This document shows positions 1 through 7,967 of a stretch of DNA of 64,000 nucleotides, piece after piece. The stretch covers positions 62,001 to 126,000 of the forward strand of contig NZ_JAMFLX010000011.1 in assembly GCF_023502345.1 (NCBI RefSeq), in the 5' to 3' direction. A program made the position numbers and the translations under genes. Below the pieces are notes generated by a model. The model saw only the letters and a program-made list of their open reading frames with translations, did no database searches and was not told where the DNA came from. Every line of letters begins with the position of its first letter. Position 1 is the first letter of the stretch. This stretch comes from Parendozoicomonas callyspongiae. Lineage in GTDB: Bacteria; Pseudomonadota; Gammaproteobacteria; Pseudomonadales; Endozoicomonadaceae.

Positions 1-26
1 TTGAGGCCTTCAGGGGAAGGCCTCAA
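1..26 (-). terminator. Hairpin terminator-like element after the 95-residue ORF
   Basis: A 10-bp perfect inverted repeat (TTGAGGCCTT with AAGGCCTCAA, 6-nt loop) lies 15 bases beyond the stop codon of the minus-strand gene at 42-329. Its position suggests a terminator. The window edge hides any U-tract, so termination is inferred from the stem only. Confidence 0.6.
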
Positions 27-41
27 AACACAAGCAGGGAG

Positions 42-329
42 TTAGTCCTGTTCACCATCGTATTGAGTGGTTCCTCCAGCAGATTTCTTCATGTTTGCTC
101 CCTGAATCCGGTAGCGGCGAATCACTTTTCCAAGACTGGATGCTTCCCGCTCCAGTTCTTTCCGGCTCTTCTTACGCTTCAGTTTCCGGGGAGTGTTGGG
201 GTTGATAACCACATATTTGCAAACCCACATGCTGGCAAAGAAGGTTTTTTCCTCTTCAAAGTTTGCCATGGACGTGTTCAGGTTAAAGCCTGCAGGAGGC
301 ATGGCTGGAGGAATATTAATACCGCTCAT
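42..329 (-). CDS. Hypothetical protein, 95 aa
   Basis: I do not recognise this protein. The case for a real gene is a good Shine-Dalgarno (GGAGAG about 6 nt before the ATG) and a hairpin just after the stop. The N-terminal 25 residues are rich in Pro, Asn and Met. The middle has a hydrophobic stretch with Trp and Cys (residues 30-43). Residues 47-72 are strongly basic (PRKLKRKKSRKELER), followed by a polar tail, which suggests a nucleic-acid-binding or otherwise cytoplasmic protein. There is no signal peptide or convincing membrane helix. It lies downstream of pyrI in the same direction but 229 nt away, so it is probably a separate transcript. Function unknown. Confidence 0.65.
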   Translation of the reverse strand: MSGINIPPAMPPAGFNLNTSMANFEEEKTFFASMWVCKYVVINPNTPRKLKRKKSRKELEREASSLGKVIRRYRIQGANMKKSAGGTTQYDGEQD

Positions 330-558
330 AGTGCTCTCCTCTCTATATTCACCCGTGGACTGATCAGTCTGCTATACGGACTCTCTTGTTATTTTGGAGT
401 TTTTTTCTTATGGGAAGTTCCCTTGGTGCCAAGGTGTCACAGAACCTAATGATAAAGCTGACAAAGGTGTCAGTGAGACTGACAAGAATTAGCTTTTCAG
501 GGAAGAGGGGCAGATGGCGGCAGAAGGATGAGTTCTGCCGCCGAGATGAGGATACGGC

Positions 559-1020
559 TTACAGCCCCGCAACAATATCCTTGCTGAAGCTCTTCTCGCA
601 ATATTTACACTTCATCTGGATATCATTTTCCCTCTGCTTCAGGGTGAAGAAGCTTTGGACGGGTTCATTGTGGGTGATGCAGTTGGAGTTGGGGCACTCA
701 AACACACTCTCAAGCTGCTCAGGGACACTCATCTTGAATTTACCCCGAACGGAGTAGTCTTCAATCACATTAATAGTGGCTTTGGGGGCAAACAGGCCCA
801 GCTCGCTGGCTTCAGCTTCATCAAACAGGCGGTTCTCCACCTTGATGATGTCTTTCATACCCAGTTCCTTGCTGGGAAGATTGAAGCCCACAGTAATGCG
901 AAGATCCGTTCCCAGAAGCTGTAGCTGGCGAAGGATTTTGATGCCCTGTCCTGCCGGGATGTGGTCGATAACCGTACCGGTACTAATGGCCTCAACCTGC
1001 AGTTTTTTCTTTTCTACCAT
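559..1020 (-). CDS. pyrI: Aspartate carbamoyltransferase regulatory subunit
   Basis: Allosteric subunit of aspartate transcarbamoylase, which carries the CTP/ATP sites and holds catalytic PyrB trimers together in the c6r6 enzyme that commits carbamoyl phosphate to pyrimidine synthesis. The 153 residues match the length of the E. coli protein. The N-terminal nucleotide-binding domain contains VEAISTGTVIDHIPAGQG. The C-terminal zinc domain has all four ligands at the E. coli positions (C109, C114, C138, C141). The gene begins 11 nt after pyrB, so the two are co-transcribed. Presence of PyrI means the enzyme should be of the allosteric, enterobacterial class. Identification is essentially certain. 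Confidence 0.97.
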   Translation of the reverse strand: MVEKKKLQVEAISTGTVIDHIPAGQGIKILRQLQLLGTDLRITVGFNLPSKELGMKDIIKVENRLFDEAEASELGLFAPKATINVIEDYSVRGKFKMSVPEQLESVFECPNSNCITHNEPVQSFFTLKQRENDIQMKCKYCEKSFSKDIVAGL

Positions 1021-1031
1021 GATCTGCCTCC

Positions 1032-1955
1032 TTAAATGCTCTCGTTCAGTACCAGTGCCAGCAATGCTTCGCGGGCATAAACGCCATTCTCTGCCTGCTG
1101 GAAGTAATAGGCGTAAGGCGTTCTGTCCACGTCGACGGTGATTTCATCAACCCGTGGCAGCGGGTGCAGAATACGCAGATTGGGCTTGGCTTCCAGAAGG
1201 TGTTCGCTGGTCAGGATGAAGCGTGAAGCTATGTGCTTGTACTCGGTTTCATCAAAGCGCTCTTTCTGAACACGGGTCATGTAGAGAATGTCTGCTTCAT
1301 GGACAATCTCTTCAAAGCTGTCGGCATGTCTGAATTTGATGCCAGCTTCTTCAAAGTCATGCAAAAGGAAGTCCGGCATGGTGAGGGCATCTGGAGCCAG
1401 GAAAGTAAACTCTGCACCAAACTGGCATAGTGCCTGGGCCAGGGAGTGGACAGTACGTCCATATTTCAGGTCACCGCAGAAGGCGACTTTCAGGCCGTCC
1501 AGAGTACCCTGGGATTCGTAGATGCTGAAAAGATCCAGCAGTGTCTGGGTTGGGTGCTGATTGGAGCCGTCTCCACCGTTAATAACAGGCACCGTAGAAA
1601 ATTCAGCAGCAAGACGCGCCGCGCCTTCCTGAGGGTGACGCATAACAAAAGCATCAGTGTAGGAAGCGATAACCTGGACCGAGTCTGCCAGGGTTTCGCC
1701 TTTCTTGGCCAGGGAAGTGTTACCACCATCAGCAAAACCGATAAATGTGCCGCCGAGTCTTTGAACTGCTGTTTCAAACGAGAGACGCGTTCGTGTTGAA
1801 GCTTCAAAAAAGCAGCTGGCAATAACTTTACCCTGCAGAAGATCTGAACGTGGAGACTTTTTTAATTTCTCAGCGGTGGAGACAATCAGCTCCAGCTCTT
1901 CCCGGGTAAGGTCGGTAATGGACACTATATGCTTTTTATAAAGCGGATTAGTCAT
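1032..1955 (-). CDS. pyrB: Aspartate carbamoyltransferase catalytic subunit
   Basis: Catalyses carbamoyl phosphate + L-aspartate to N-carbamoyl-L-aspartate, the second step of pyrimidine synthesis, in the cytoplasm. At 307 residues it has family length. Visible motifs are the carbamoyl-phosphate loop STRTR (53-57), the mobile loop with [10 protein letters not shown] (79-88), HPTQ (134-137) and HPLPRVDEI (264-272). The start overlaps the stop of an upstream leader reading frame (ATGA at 1955-1952), which suggests translational coupling to that leader. A promoter and a U-rich terminator hairpin lie upstream at 2206-2233 and 2059-2095, so UTP-sensitive attenuation like that of E. coli pyrBI is likely. 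Confidence 0.97.
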   Translation of the reverse strand: MTNPLYKKHIVSITDLTREELELIVSTAEKLKKSPRSDLLQGKVIASCFFEASTRTRLSFETAVQRLGGTFIGFADGGNTSLAKKGETLADSVQVIASYTDAFVMRHPQEGAARLAAEFSTVPVINGGDGSNQHPTQTLLDLFSIYESQGTLDGLKVAFCGDLKYGRTVHSLAQALCQFGAEFTFLAPDALTMPDFLLHDFEEAGIKFRHADSFEEIVHEADILYMTRVQKERFDETEYKHIASRFILTSEHLLEAKPNLRILHPLPRVDEITVDVDRTPYAYYFQQAENGVYAREALLALVLNESI

Positions 1956-2155
1956 ATTGAGCGTACCTGTCCTTTGTGGGCGTTATATGTAGGTAGGTTC
2001 CAAAGGCTGCAATCAATAACAGTAGGTGACAGAGTAGTTGATGGCAGTTTGGTGAGATCAAAAAAAAGCCCCTTTAAAAAAGGGGCTTTTTTTCCAAAAT
2101 AGATAACATCTGGCTGGCATCGCTGGGAGGGAAACTGGCAAATTGTCCGTTTCAT
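1952..2155 (-). CDS. Candidate pyrBI leader peptide (PyrL-like), 67 codons
   Basis: This reading frame runs from 2155, through the attenuator hairpin, to a stop that overlaps the pyrB ATG. In E. coli, translation of a leader through the attenuator couples ribosome position to UTP-dependent RNA polymerase pausing. The frame here has the same arrangement, with codons for [11 protein letters not shown] spanning the hairpin. It is longer than the 44-codon E. coli leader, and its ribosome-binding site (TGGAAA, about 9 nt upstream) is weak. The sequence itself is not conserved enough to call homology. Role inferred from architecture; the frame could be longer, starting at 2194. Confidence 0.5.
   Translation of the reverse strand: MKRTICQFPSQRCQPDVIYFGKKAPFLKGLFFDLTKLPSTTLSPTVIDCSLWNLPTYNAHKGQVRSI
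2059..2095 (-). terminator. Attenuator terminator upstream of pyrB
   Basis: On the minus strand AAAAAAAGCCCC and GGGGCTTTTTTTT form a perfect stem around a U/A-rich loop and end in eight U residues, about 105 nt before the pyrB start codon. It lies inside the leader frame and downstream of the promoter, the arrangement expected for a pyrimidine-responsive attenuator. The loop itself contains a run of six T, a possible slow-UTP stretch. Confidence 0.8.
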
Positions 2156-2205
2156 ATCGCTATTTCCAGATGTTGAACTTGGGCGGCTATGCAAAATTTC
2201 GCGGC

Positions 2206-2233
2206 ATTATACGCACTTCATTCCCTTGGTCAA
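2206..2233 (-). promoter_or_regulatory. Sigma-70 promoter of pyrBI
   Basis: Minus-strand TTGACC (2233-2228), a 16-bp spacer, then a perfect TATAAT (2211-2206). It lies about 50 nt before the candidate leader ATG at 2155 and just beyond the end of yfaE (2261), so it should start the pyrBI leader transcript. Confidence 0.8.
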
Positions 2234-2260
2234 GCATTACCGTTGTTATGTCAGCAGAGC

Positions 2261-2554
2261 TTAAGCCGAAACCTTTCTCTGCATCAATTCCAGAGGGTGT
2301 GGCAGCTCAACGGTTATATCTGATTTTGCCTGGCAGCAGCAGGGCAGGATGTGCCCTTCTTTTACAAAGGCCAGGGGCGGTTCATCGTAACCGATTTCAC
2401 CGTTAACCAGTTTTACCTGGCAGCTGCCGCAGTAGCCCTGACGGCACTGATATTCCATGGCTATATCCTGACCTTCCAGCGACTCCAGCAGTGTTTCGCC
2501 TGAGCGGGGCAGAAAGCTGTATCCATCCTGAATCTTAACTATATGCTGCGCCAT
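2261..2554 (-). CDS. yfaE: 2Fe-2S ferredoxin, ribonucleotide reductase maintenance protein
   Basis: A small plant-type [2Fe-2S] ferredoxin. In E. coli, YfaE delivers electrons that rebuild the diferric-tyrosyl radical of NrdB. The 97 residues contain C37, C42 and C45 in CRQGYCGSC and a later cysteine cluster (C72-C74) supplying the fourth ligand. It begins 18 nt after nrdB, the position it has in many gammaproteobacteria, so it is probably in the nrdAB transcript and dedicated to class Ia reductase upkeep. The Cys-Cys-Cys run at 72-74 leaves the exact fourth ligand uncertain (C73 or C74). Confidence 0.92.
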   Translation of the reverse strand: MAQHIVKIQDGYSFLPRSGETLLESLEGQDIAMEYQCRQGYCGSCQVKLVNGEIGYDEPPLAFVKEGHILPCCCQAKSDITVELPHPLELMQRKVSA

Positions 2555-2572
2555 AACGGGTCTCGGGTTCTC

Positions 2573-3703
2573 TTACAGAGAGAAGTCGTTGAAATCGTCA
2601 CTGTCGACATCGCTGTCTACCTGTCCCACAAGGTAAGAACTGACTTCAACTTCCTGTGGTGCCACCTGAACGTGGTCACTATTGAGCCAGCTGTTCATCC
2701 AGGGCAGAGGGTTCTGTTTCACTTTGAAGGGAGATTCAAAGCCGACGGCGGCCATTCTCTGGTTGGTAATGTACTCAACATATTCGCTGAGAATGTCTTT
2801 GTTCAGACCGATCATGGAGCCGTTCTGGAATAGATAATTGGCCCACTCTTTTTCCTGCTCGGCCGCTTCCAGGAAAATATCCCGTGCTTCTTCTTTCAGC
2901 TCCCTGGCAATGTCAGCCATCTCCGGGTCATCCCGGCCACTGGCCATCAGCTGCAGAATATGTTGCGTGCCGGTCAGGTGCAGAGCCTCATCCCGGGCAA
3001 TCAGCTTGATGATCTTGGCATTGCCCTCCATGGTGGCACGTTCAGCAAAGGCAAAGCTGCAGGCAAAGCTGACGTAGAATCGGATGGCTTCCAGAACGTT
3101 TACTGAGACCATGGTGAGGTAGAGTTTTTTCTTCAGCTCCCGCTGGGAGACTTCGATAGTCTTGCCATTAACGGTATGTGTCCCTTCACCCAGTGTGTTC
3201 AGCAGCTGAATACCTTCGATCAGGCTGTCGTAATGGCGGGTGATTGCTGTGGCCCGACTGACAATGGCATCGTTGGTGACGATATCGTCGAAAACCTCGG
3301 CAGGTTCTGTCACCACGTTACGCATAATGTGGGTATAGGAGCGGGAGTGAATGGTCTCACTAAACGACCAGGTTTCGATCCAGGTTTCAAGCTCTGGGAT
3401 GGAGACCAGGGGCAGGAAAGCAATATTGGGTGAGCGCCCCTGTACGGAATCGAGCAGTGTCTGGTATTTCAGGTTGCTGAGAAAGATATGCTTCTCATGC
3501 TCCGGTAATGCCTCAAAATCACTGCGATCGTTGGAAAGATCAACTTCTTCCGGGCGCCAGAAAAACGACAGCTGTTTTTCAATGAGCTGCTCGAATATTC
3601 CGTATTTCTGTACATCGTAGCGGGCGACGTTGACATTCTGACCAAAGAACATCGGCTCTTTGGTCGCATCAAAACTGTTCTGGTTAAAGGTTGTATAGGC
3701 CAT
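2573..3703 (-). CDS. nrdB: Ribonucleoside-diphosphate reductase class Ia, beta subunit
   Basis: Radical-generating subunit of the aerobic class Ia ribonucleotide reductase. It is a cytoplasmic homodimer that holds a diiron centre and a stable tyrosyl radical and passes the radical to NrdA. The 376 residues match E. coli NrdB with an offset of one: iron ligands D85, E116 and H119 and the radical tyrosine Y123 (in [12 protein letters not shown]) are all present. The C-terminal tail is acidic and ends in [10 protein letters not shown], the type of tail that docks NrdB onto NrdA. It follows nrdA after 82 nt containing a 10-bp hairpin and precedes yfaE. Confidence 0.97.
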   Translation of the reverse strand: MAYTTFNQNSFDATKEPMFFGQNVNVARYDVQKYGIFEQLIEKQLSFFWRPEEVDLSNDRSDFEALPEHEKHIFLSNLKYQTLLDSVQGRSPNIAFLPLVSIPELETWIETWSFSETIHSRSYTHIMRNVVTEPAEVFDDIVTNDAIVSRATAITRHYDSLIEGIQLLNTLGEGTHTVNGKTIEVSQRELKKKLYLTMVSVNVLEAIRFYVSFACSFAFAERATMEGNAKIIKLIARDEALHLTGTQHILQLMASGRDDPEMADIARELKEEARDIFLEAAEQEKEWANYLFQNGSMIGLNKDILSEYVEYITNQRMAAVGFESPFKVKQNPLPWMNSWLNSDHVQVAPQEVEVSSYLVGQVDSDVDSDDFNDFSL

Positions 3704-3748
3704 TGCTGTCCGTCACTGAAAAGTGAGTTCGTACTGTCTGTTTATGTC

Positions 3749-3772
3749 AGGCAGGATCATAAGATCCTGCCT
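3749..3772 (-). other. Intergenic hairpin between nrdA and nrdB
   Basis: A 10-bp perfect stem (AGGCAGGATC with GATCCTGCCT, 4-nt loop) in the 82-nt spacer. On the minus (coding) strand no U-tract follows, so it is not a standard terminator. An mRNA-stability or processing element that sets the NrdA:NrdB ratio is a reasonable inference. Confidence 0.6.
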
Positions 3773-3785
3773 CAGTTTTATTGTT

Positions 3786-6062
3786 CTAGATTTTGCAGGC
3801 GCCGCCTGCACAGCCGTCATCTTCCTCCTCGATATGCTGGGCATCACTCGCACCGTCACGGGTGTTGTGATAGTAAAGTGTTTTCACACCCAGCTTGTAA
3901 GCTGTCAGCATATCCTTGAGGATGGATTTCACCGGAACCTTGCCGCCTTCAAAGCGCGCCGGGTCATAGTTGGTGTTGGCAGAAGCGGTCTGGTCAATAA
4001 ACTTCTGCATGATGGCAACCAGCTGGAGATAGCCGTTGTTATCGGGGATGTCCCACAGTAGCTCATAGTGGAAACGCAGGTTTTCATATTCGGGAACAAC
4101 CTGCTTCAGAATGCCGTCCTTACTGGCCTTGACGCTGATAAAGCCTCTTGGAGGCTCAATACCATTGGTGGCATTGGATATCTGCGAAGAGGTTTCAGAT
4201 GGCATCAGTGCCGTGAGCGTCGAGTTGCGCAGTCCATGGGTTTTGATGTCCTCCCGTAAAGCTTCCCAGTCCAGCCGAAGTGGTGTGTTGCAGATTTCAT
4301 CCACTTCTTTCTTGTAGGTATCGATGGGAAGAATGCCCTGGCTGTAAAGGGTTTCATCAAACTTCGGGCAAGCATCCTGTTCTTTGGCCAGTTTATTGGA
4401 AGCTTTCAGAAGATAGTATTGAATGGCTTCAAAGGTTTTATGGGTCAGGGCATTACCGGAGCCATCCGAATATCGGGCACCATTCTTGGCCAGATAGTAG
4501 GCATAGTTAATTACGCCCACACCCAAGGGGCGGCGGCCCATGGTGCTGTTGCGCGCAGCTGTGACCGGGTAATCCTGGTAATCCAGCAGACTGTCCAGAG
4601 CCCGAACAATCAGATCTGAGAGTTCTTCCAGTTCATCGAGGCTGTCTATGGCGCCGAGGTTAAAGGCTGCCAGGGTGCAGAGGGCAATTTCGGCACTCTC
4701 GTCATGGATGTCGCCAAGTGGTTTTGTTGGCAGTGATATTTCCAGACAAAGGTTGCTTTGACGGATGGGAGCAACTTTTGAGTCAAAGGGGCTGTGGGTA
4801 TTACAGTGATCGACATTCTGCAGATAGATACGACCGGTGCTGGCACGTTCCTGGGCAAACAGGGTGAACAGTTCAACCGCTTTCAGGGTTTTCTTGCGAA
4901 TGCTGTCATCCTGTTCGTATTTCTTGTACAGCTCTTCGAACCTGTCCTGGTCCTCAAAGAACGCGTCATAAAGCCCGGGAACATCACTGGGTGAGAACAG
5001 CGTGATATTGCCACCTTTAATCAGGCGCTGGTACATCAGTTTGTTGAACTGAACGCCGTAGTCGATATGGCGAACGCGGTTCTCTTCCACACCGCGGTTA
5101 TTTTTCAGCACCAGCAGGTTTTCAACTTCGTAGTGCCAGATGGGGTAGAACAGAGTAGCCGCACCACCACGCACGCCACCCTGCGAGCAGGATTTCACTG
5201 CGGTCTGAAAATGCTTATAGAAAGGAATACAGCCGGTGTGGAAGGCTTCTCCACCACGAATCGGGCTGCCCAGTGCGCGAATTCGACCAGCATTGATACC
5301 GATGCCGGCACGCTGGCTGACATATTTCACAATCGCACTGGAGGTCGCGTTAATGGAATCCAGTGAATCATCACACTCGATCAGAACGCAGGAGCTGAAC
5401 TGACGGGTAGGGGTGCGCACACCTGACATAATGGGTGTAGGCAAAGAGATCCTGAATGTTGACACAGCGTCGTAGAATCTCTGAATGTAATCGAGCCGGG
5501 TCTTTTTCGAGTAATTGGCGAACAGGCTGGCACCGATCAGGATGTAAAGATACTGGGGGCTCTCAAAGTAATCACCGGTCACCCGGTTCTGAACCAGATA
5601 TTTGCCTTCCAGCTGTTTCACCGCCGCATAACTGAAATTCATATCCCGGTTATGGTCGACCATATCATTCATGGCCCGGAATTCTTCTTCGGTGTAGTCC
5701 TTGAGAAGAGCAGCATCGTACTTTTTCATCTCAACCAGCTGGCCGGCATGTTCGTAAAGAGCCGGAGGCTCAAACTGGCCATAGGCTTTTTTGCGCAGGT
5801 GGAAAATCGCCAGGCGGGCAGCCAGATACTGATAGTCAGGCGCTTCCCGGGAGATCAGATCTGCGGCTGATTTGATCAGCGTCTCATGAATTTCGGTGGT
5901 GGGAATGCCATTGTAGAACTGGATGTGCGCGCGCAGCTCAACCTGTGAGACGGAAACATTGTCGAGACCATCCGCAGCCCAGGTAATGACTTTATGGATT
6001 TTCTCTAGGTCGATTGCTTCCTGCTGCCCGTTCCGTTTGGTGACCCGAATGTTTTCGTTCAT
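3786..6062 (-). CDS. nrdA: Ribonucleoside-diphosphate reductase class Ia, alpha subunit
   Basis: Catalytic subunit that reduces ribonucleoside diphosphates to deoxyribonucleotides in the cytoplasm. It is 758 residues, against 761 in E. coli. The N-terminus has an ATP-cone (VTKRNGQQEAIDLEKIHKV), the allosteric activity site. The core carries the active-site cysteine of SSCVLIECDDS, the NLCLEI and LCTLAAFNLG segments with the thiyl-radical and second redox cysteines, and MPSETSSQISNATNGIEPPR. The extreme C-terminus has the shuttle pair C-AGGA-C that is re-reduced by thioredoxin or glutaredoxin. It is first gene of nrdA-nrdB-yfaE. The 5' region is unusually long and holds candidate NrdR boxes. 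Confidence 0.97.
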   Translation of the reverse strand: MNENIRVTKRNGQQEAIDLEKIHKVITWAADGLDNVSVSQVELRAHIQFYNGIPTTEIHETLIKSAADLISREAPDYQYLAARLAIFHLRKKAYGQFEPPALYEHAGQLVEMKKYDAALLKDYTEEEFRAMNDMVDHNRDMNFSYAAVKQLEGKYLVQNRVTGDYFESPQYLYILIGASLFANYSKKTRLDYIQRFYDAVSTFRISLPTPIMSGVRTPTRQFSSCVLIECDDSLDSINATSSAIVKYVSQRAGIGINAGRIRALGSPIRGGEAFHTGCIPFYKHFQTAVKSCSQGGVRGGAATLFYPIWHYEVENLLVLKNNRGVEENRVRHIDYGVQFNKLMYQRLIKGGNITLFSPSDVPGLYDAFFEDQDRFEELYKKYEQDDSIRKKTLKAVELFTLFAQERASTGRIYLQNVDHCNTHSPFDSKVAPIRQSNLCLEISLPTKPLGDIHDESAEIALCTLAAFNLGAIDSLDELEELSDLIVRALDSLLDYQDYPVTAARNSTMGRRPLGVGVINYAYYLAKNGARYSDGSGNALTHKTFEAIQYYLLKASNKLAKEQDACPKFDETLYSQGILPIDTYKKEVDEICNTPLRLDWEALREDIKTHGLRNSTLTALMPSETSSQISNATNGIEPPRGFISVKASKDGILKQVVPEYENLRFHYELLWDIPDNNGYLQLVAIMQKFIDQTASANTNYDPARFEGGKVPVKSILKDMLTAYKLGVKTLYYHNTRDGASDAQHIEEEDDGCAGGACKI

Positions 6063-6512
6063 ACTCTGCGGTTACCTGTCTGTGAGTTTGTCCTGACCCT
6101 GCAGCATACTTCTCGCCCCGATGCTACATGCCCCGGTCAGGGCTATTACTGTGACACCCAAAGTTGATGTTCGGTGACACTTGACTTGTGGGTGGTGCTC
6201 TTTATTCCATGGCACAAGATGTAGTGGTGCCGATTAGAGATTGTGGAGATAAATTCAACGCAACTCTTATGTATGCCAAAACATGCCGGCAACTGTGTCA
6301 AAGGTGTCATCACAACGTACTGACAGTATTACAGACACACAAAACCCTTCTCCTGCGTCGGAAAAATGACCCAGGAAATGCCTTCGATGTATCTTTTTGA
6401 GAATCTACCGTGTGGATACAGCGCATGTCAGACGGGTTGTCTGTCCCTGATTTCCATCCGGCCTGTTGTTACCGATCCTCTTGGGCTCGATAGTGGTTGT
6501 TTGTGCTGCCAG

Positions 6513-6559
6513 ACACTAAATGTTGTGTTTTTGTTATCTCTGTATACAAGATAATGCGG
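6513..6559 (-). promoter_or_regulatory. Paired NrdR-type boxes upstream of nrdA
   Basis: ACACTAAATGTTGTGT (6513-6528) matches the 16-bp NrdR consensus at nearly all positions. A weaker second box, ATACAAGATAATGCGG (6544-6559), starts exactly 31 bp away, the usual spacing of NrdR pairs. On the minus strand TTGACC at about 6568 with an AT-rich -10 zone overlaps the weaker box, so repression of a distal nrdA promoter is plausible. The distance to the nrdA ATG (about 450 nt) implies a long 5' UTR. Confidence 0.55.
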
Positions 6560-6780
6560 TATGGAGGTCAATGCAAGGTGCCTTTTTTTTACCCTCAATA
6601 TTGACAAAAGCCGAAGGTGTTATTCATGTAAGTGTCCACTTTCATGTTATTTACCCGTGCTGCGGCACCTGCTCCCCGGTTATGAAAACCAGCATGCAAT
6701 TGTTAGAAGAGATATAGTTTTTTTTAATTAAAACCGGCTTAGTTTATTGTTTGCTTTATCGGTTCGGAGAAAGTGTCCAG

Positions 6781-6796
6781 ATACTATATGTTGTGT
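6781..6796. promoter_or_regulatory. Single NrdR-type box
   Basis: ATACTATATGTTGTGT fits the core CwAtATnTwG pattern of NrdR boxes very well. I find no partner box at the usual 31-32 bp on either side, so function is less certain than for the pair at 6513-6559. Confidence 0.4.
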
Positions 6797-7085
6797 TAGT
6801 TTGACTGCGCCGAAAAGAGTCATAAGCAAAGAAATGCCTGTGAAGATGTCTGGTTCTGTAAAGACTCTCCAGGGTAAACTGCTGATTGTCGGGAGATTTT
6901 TTCACTGATTTGATGCGATCTTCGCCGACTTGATCATGATTTATGGCAGAAGAATTTAAATTTTGAAGCAAAAATACGAATTATTTCTGCTGACCGAGGT
7001 CAAAGAGCTGCCGGTTACAGACTGCAACTGAATGGTTAGGGTCTGTGCGGTTATCCTTGGCAACGGTAGAATCCAGTTACGAATT

Positions 7086-7817
7086 ATGCAGACTGAAGCG
7101 ATATCTGTGGAAAACACTGACTCCGGCCACATTCTGATCGTCGAAGACGATGAGCGCCTGGCCAGCCTCACGCGGGAATATCTTGAAAACAACGGTTTGA
7201 CCGTCAGCATCGAAGGCGATGGAGCCAAAGCTGTTGACCGCATCCTTGAAGAAAATCCCGATCTTGTTGTTCTTGATCTGATGCTGCCTGGCGAAGATGG
7301 TGTATCCATCTGCCGCCGTGTGCGCTTGGATTATCATGGTCCCATCCTGATGCTGACCGCCCGTACTGATGATCTGGATGAAGTTCTGGGTCTGGAAATG
7401 GGTGCCGACGACTATGTCGCCAAGCCGGTACGTCCCCGCGTACTGCTGGCTCGTATTCGTGCCCTGATGCGTCGCAGTACGTCGGCTCCAAAAGAAGAGG
7501 GTATCGACAAGGGCCGTCTCGAATTTGGAGGTCTGGTTGTGGACTCCGCCATGCGAGAAGCCTGGCTGAACGGAGAAAACATCGAACTGACCAGTGCTGA
7601 GTTCGATTTGTTGTGGCTGTTAAGCTCTAATGCAGGTCGGGTTCTGAGCCGGGAAGAGATCTTCGAGAAATTGCGTGGCATTGAATATGACGGGCAGGAC
7701 CGCTCTATTGACGTGCGTGTCTCCCGTATTCGTCCCAAGATCGGTGACGACCCCATGCATCCCCGTATGATCAAAACCGTACGCTCCAAAGGTTATCTGT
7801 TCGTCCGTCCGGTGTAA
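7086..7817 (+). CDS. rstA: OmpR-family response regulator, RstA-like
   Basis: Cytoplasmic transcription regulator controlled by the histidine kinase encoded next to it. The receiver domain (about 14-125) has the acidic pair in VEDDERL, phospho-acceptor D64 in VVLDLMLPGEDG, T91 and K113. The C-terminal winged helix (about 150-243) contains SREEIFEKLRGIEYDGQDRSIDVRVSR written around the recognition region, and RSKGYLF at the end, which resembles RstA more than OmpR or PhoP. An in-frame ATG at 7032 would add 18 residues, and a GTG at 7107 is also possible; no start has a clear Shine-Dalgarno. The kinase gene follows after 150 nt containing a very strong hairpin. Confidence 0.88.
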   Translation: MQTEAISVENTDSGHILIVEDDERLASLTREYLENNGLTVSIEGDGAKAVDRILEENPDLVVLDLMLPGEDGVSICRRVRLDYHGPILMLTARTDDLDEVLGLEMGADDYVAKPVRPRVLLARIRALMRRSTSAPKEEGIDKGRLEFGGLVVDSAMREAWLNGENIELTSAEFDLLWLLSSNAGRVLSREEIFEKLRGIEYDGQDRSIDVRVSRIRPKIGDDPMHPRMIKTVRSKGYLFVRPV

Positions 7818-7869
7818 CCGGCTCTTGAAACAAACCTGCTGATACCCTTTGCTGCTGTGTTTACTATAT

Positions 7870-7914
7870 GGAAATGTTTTTTCGTCACCTCAGGAGGGAC
7901 GAAAAAACATTTCC
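7870..7914 (+). other. Strong 17-bp hairpin between rstA and rstB
   Basis: GGAAATGTTTTTTCGTC (7870-7886) is perfectly complementary to 7898-7914. The 11-nt loop itself can form CCT/AGG, giving nearly 20 bp of stem. There is no U-run afterwards, so it is not a typical terminator. The loop contains AGGAGG. It may be an RNase processing site or attenuator that sets kinase output relative to regulator. Confidence 0.75.
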
Positions 7915-7967
7915 CGCTCATGGCTGTAACAGCAAAGGGAGACGCATGCTGATTCCTGGAGAGGAGT

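Larger units (their letters stand above)
6063..7085. other. About 1 kb regulatory intergenic region between nrdA and rstA
   Basis: No credible gene: reading frames here are short and lack ribosome-binding sites. It separates the divergent nrdAB and rstAB operons. Visible elements are paired NrdR-type boxes (6513-6559), a further single box (6781-6796), GTGACAC repeats (6151-6157 and 6174-6180) and an AAGGTGTCA at 6301-6309. Around 6700-6760 it becomes very AT-rich (TTTTTTTTAATTAAAA). Confidence 0.6.
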
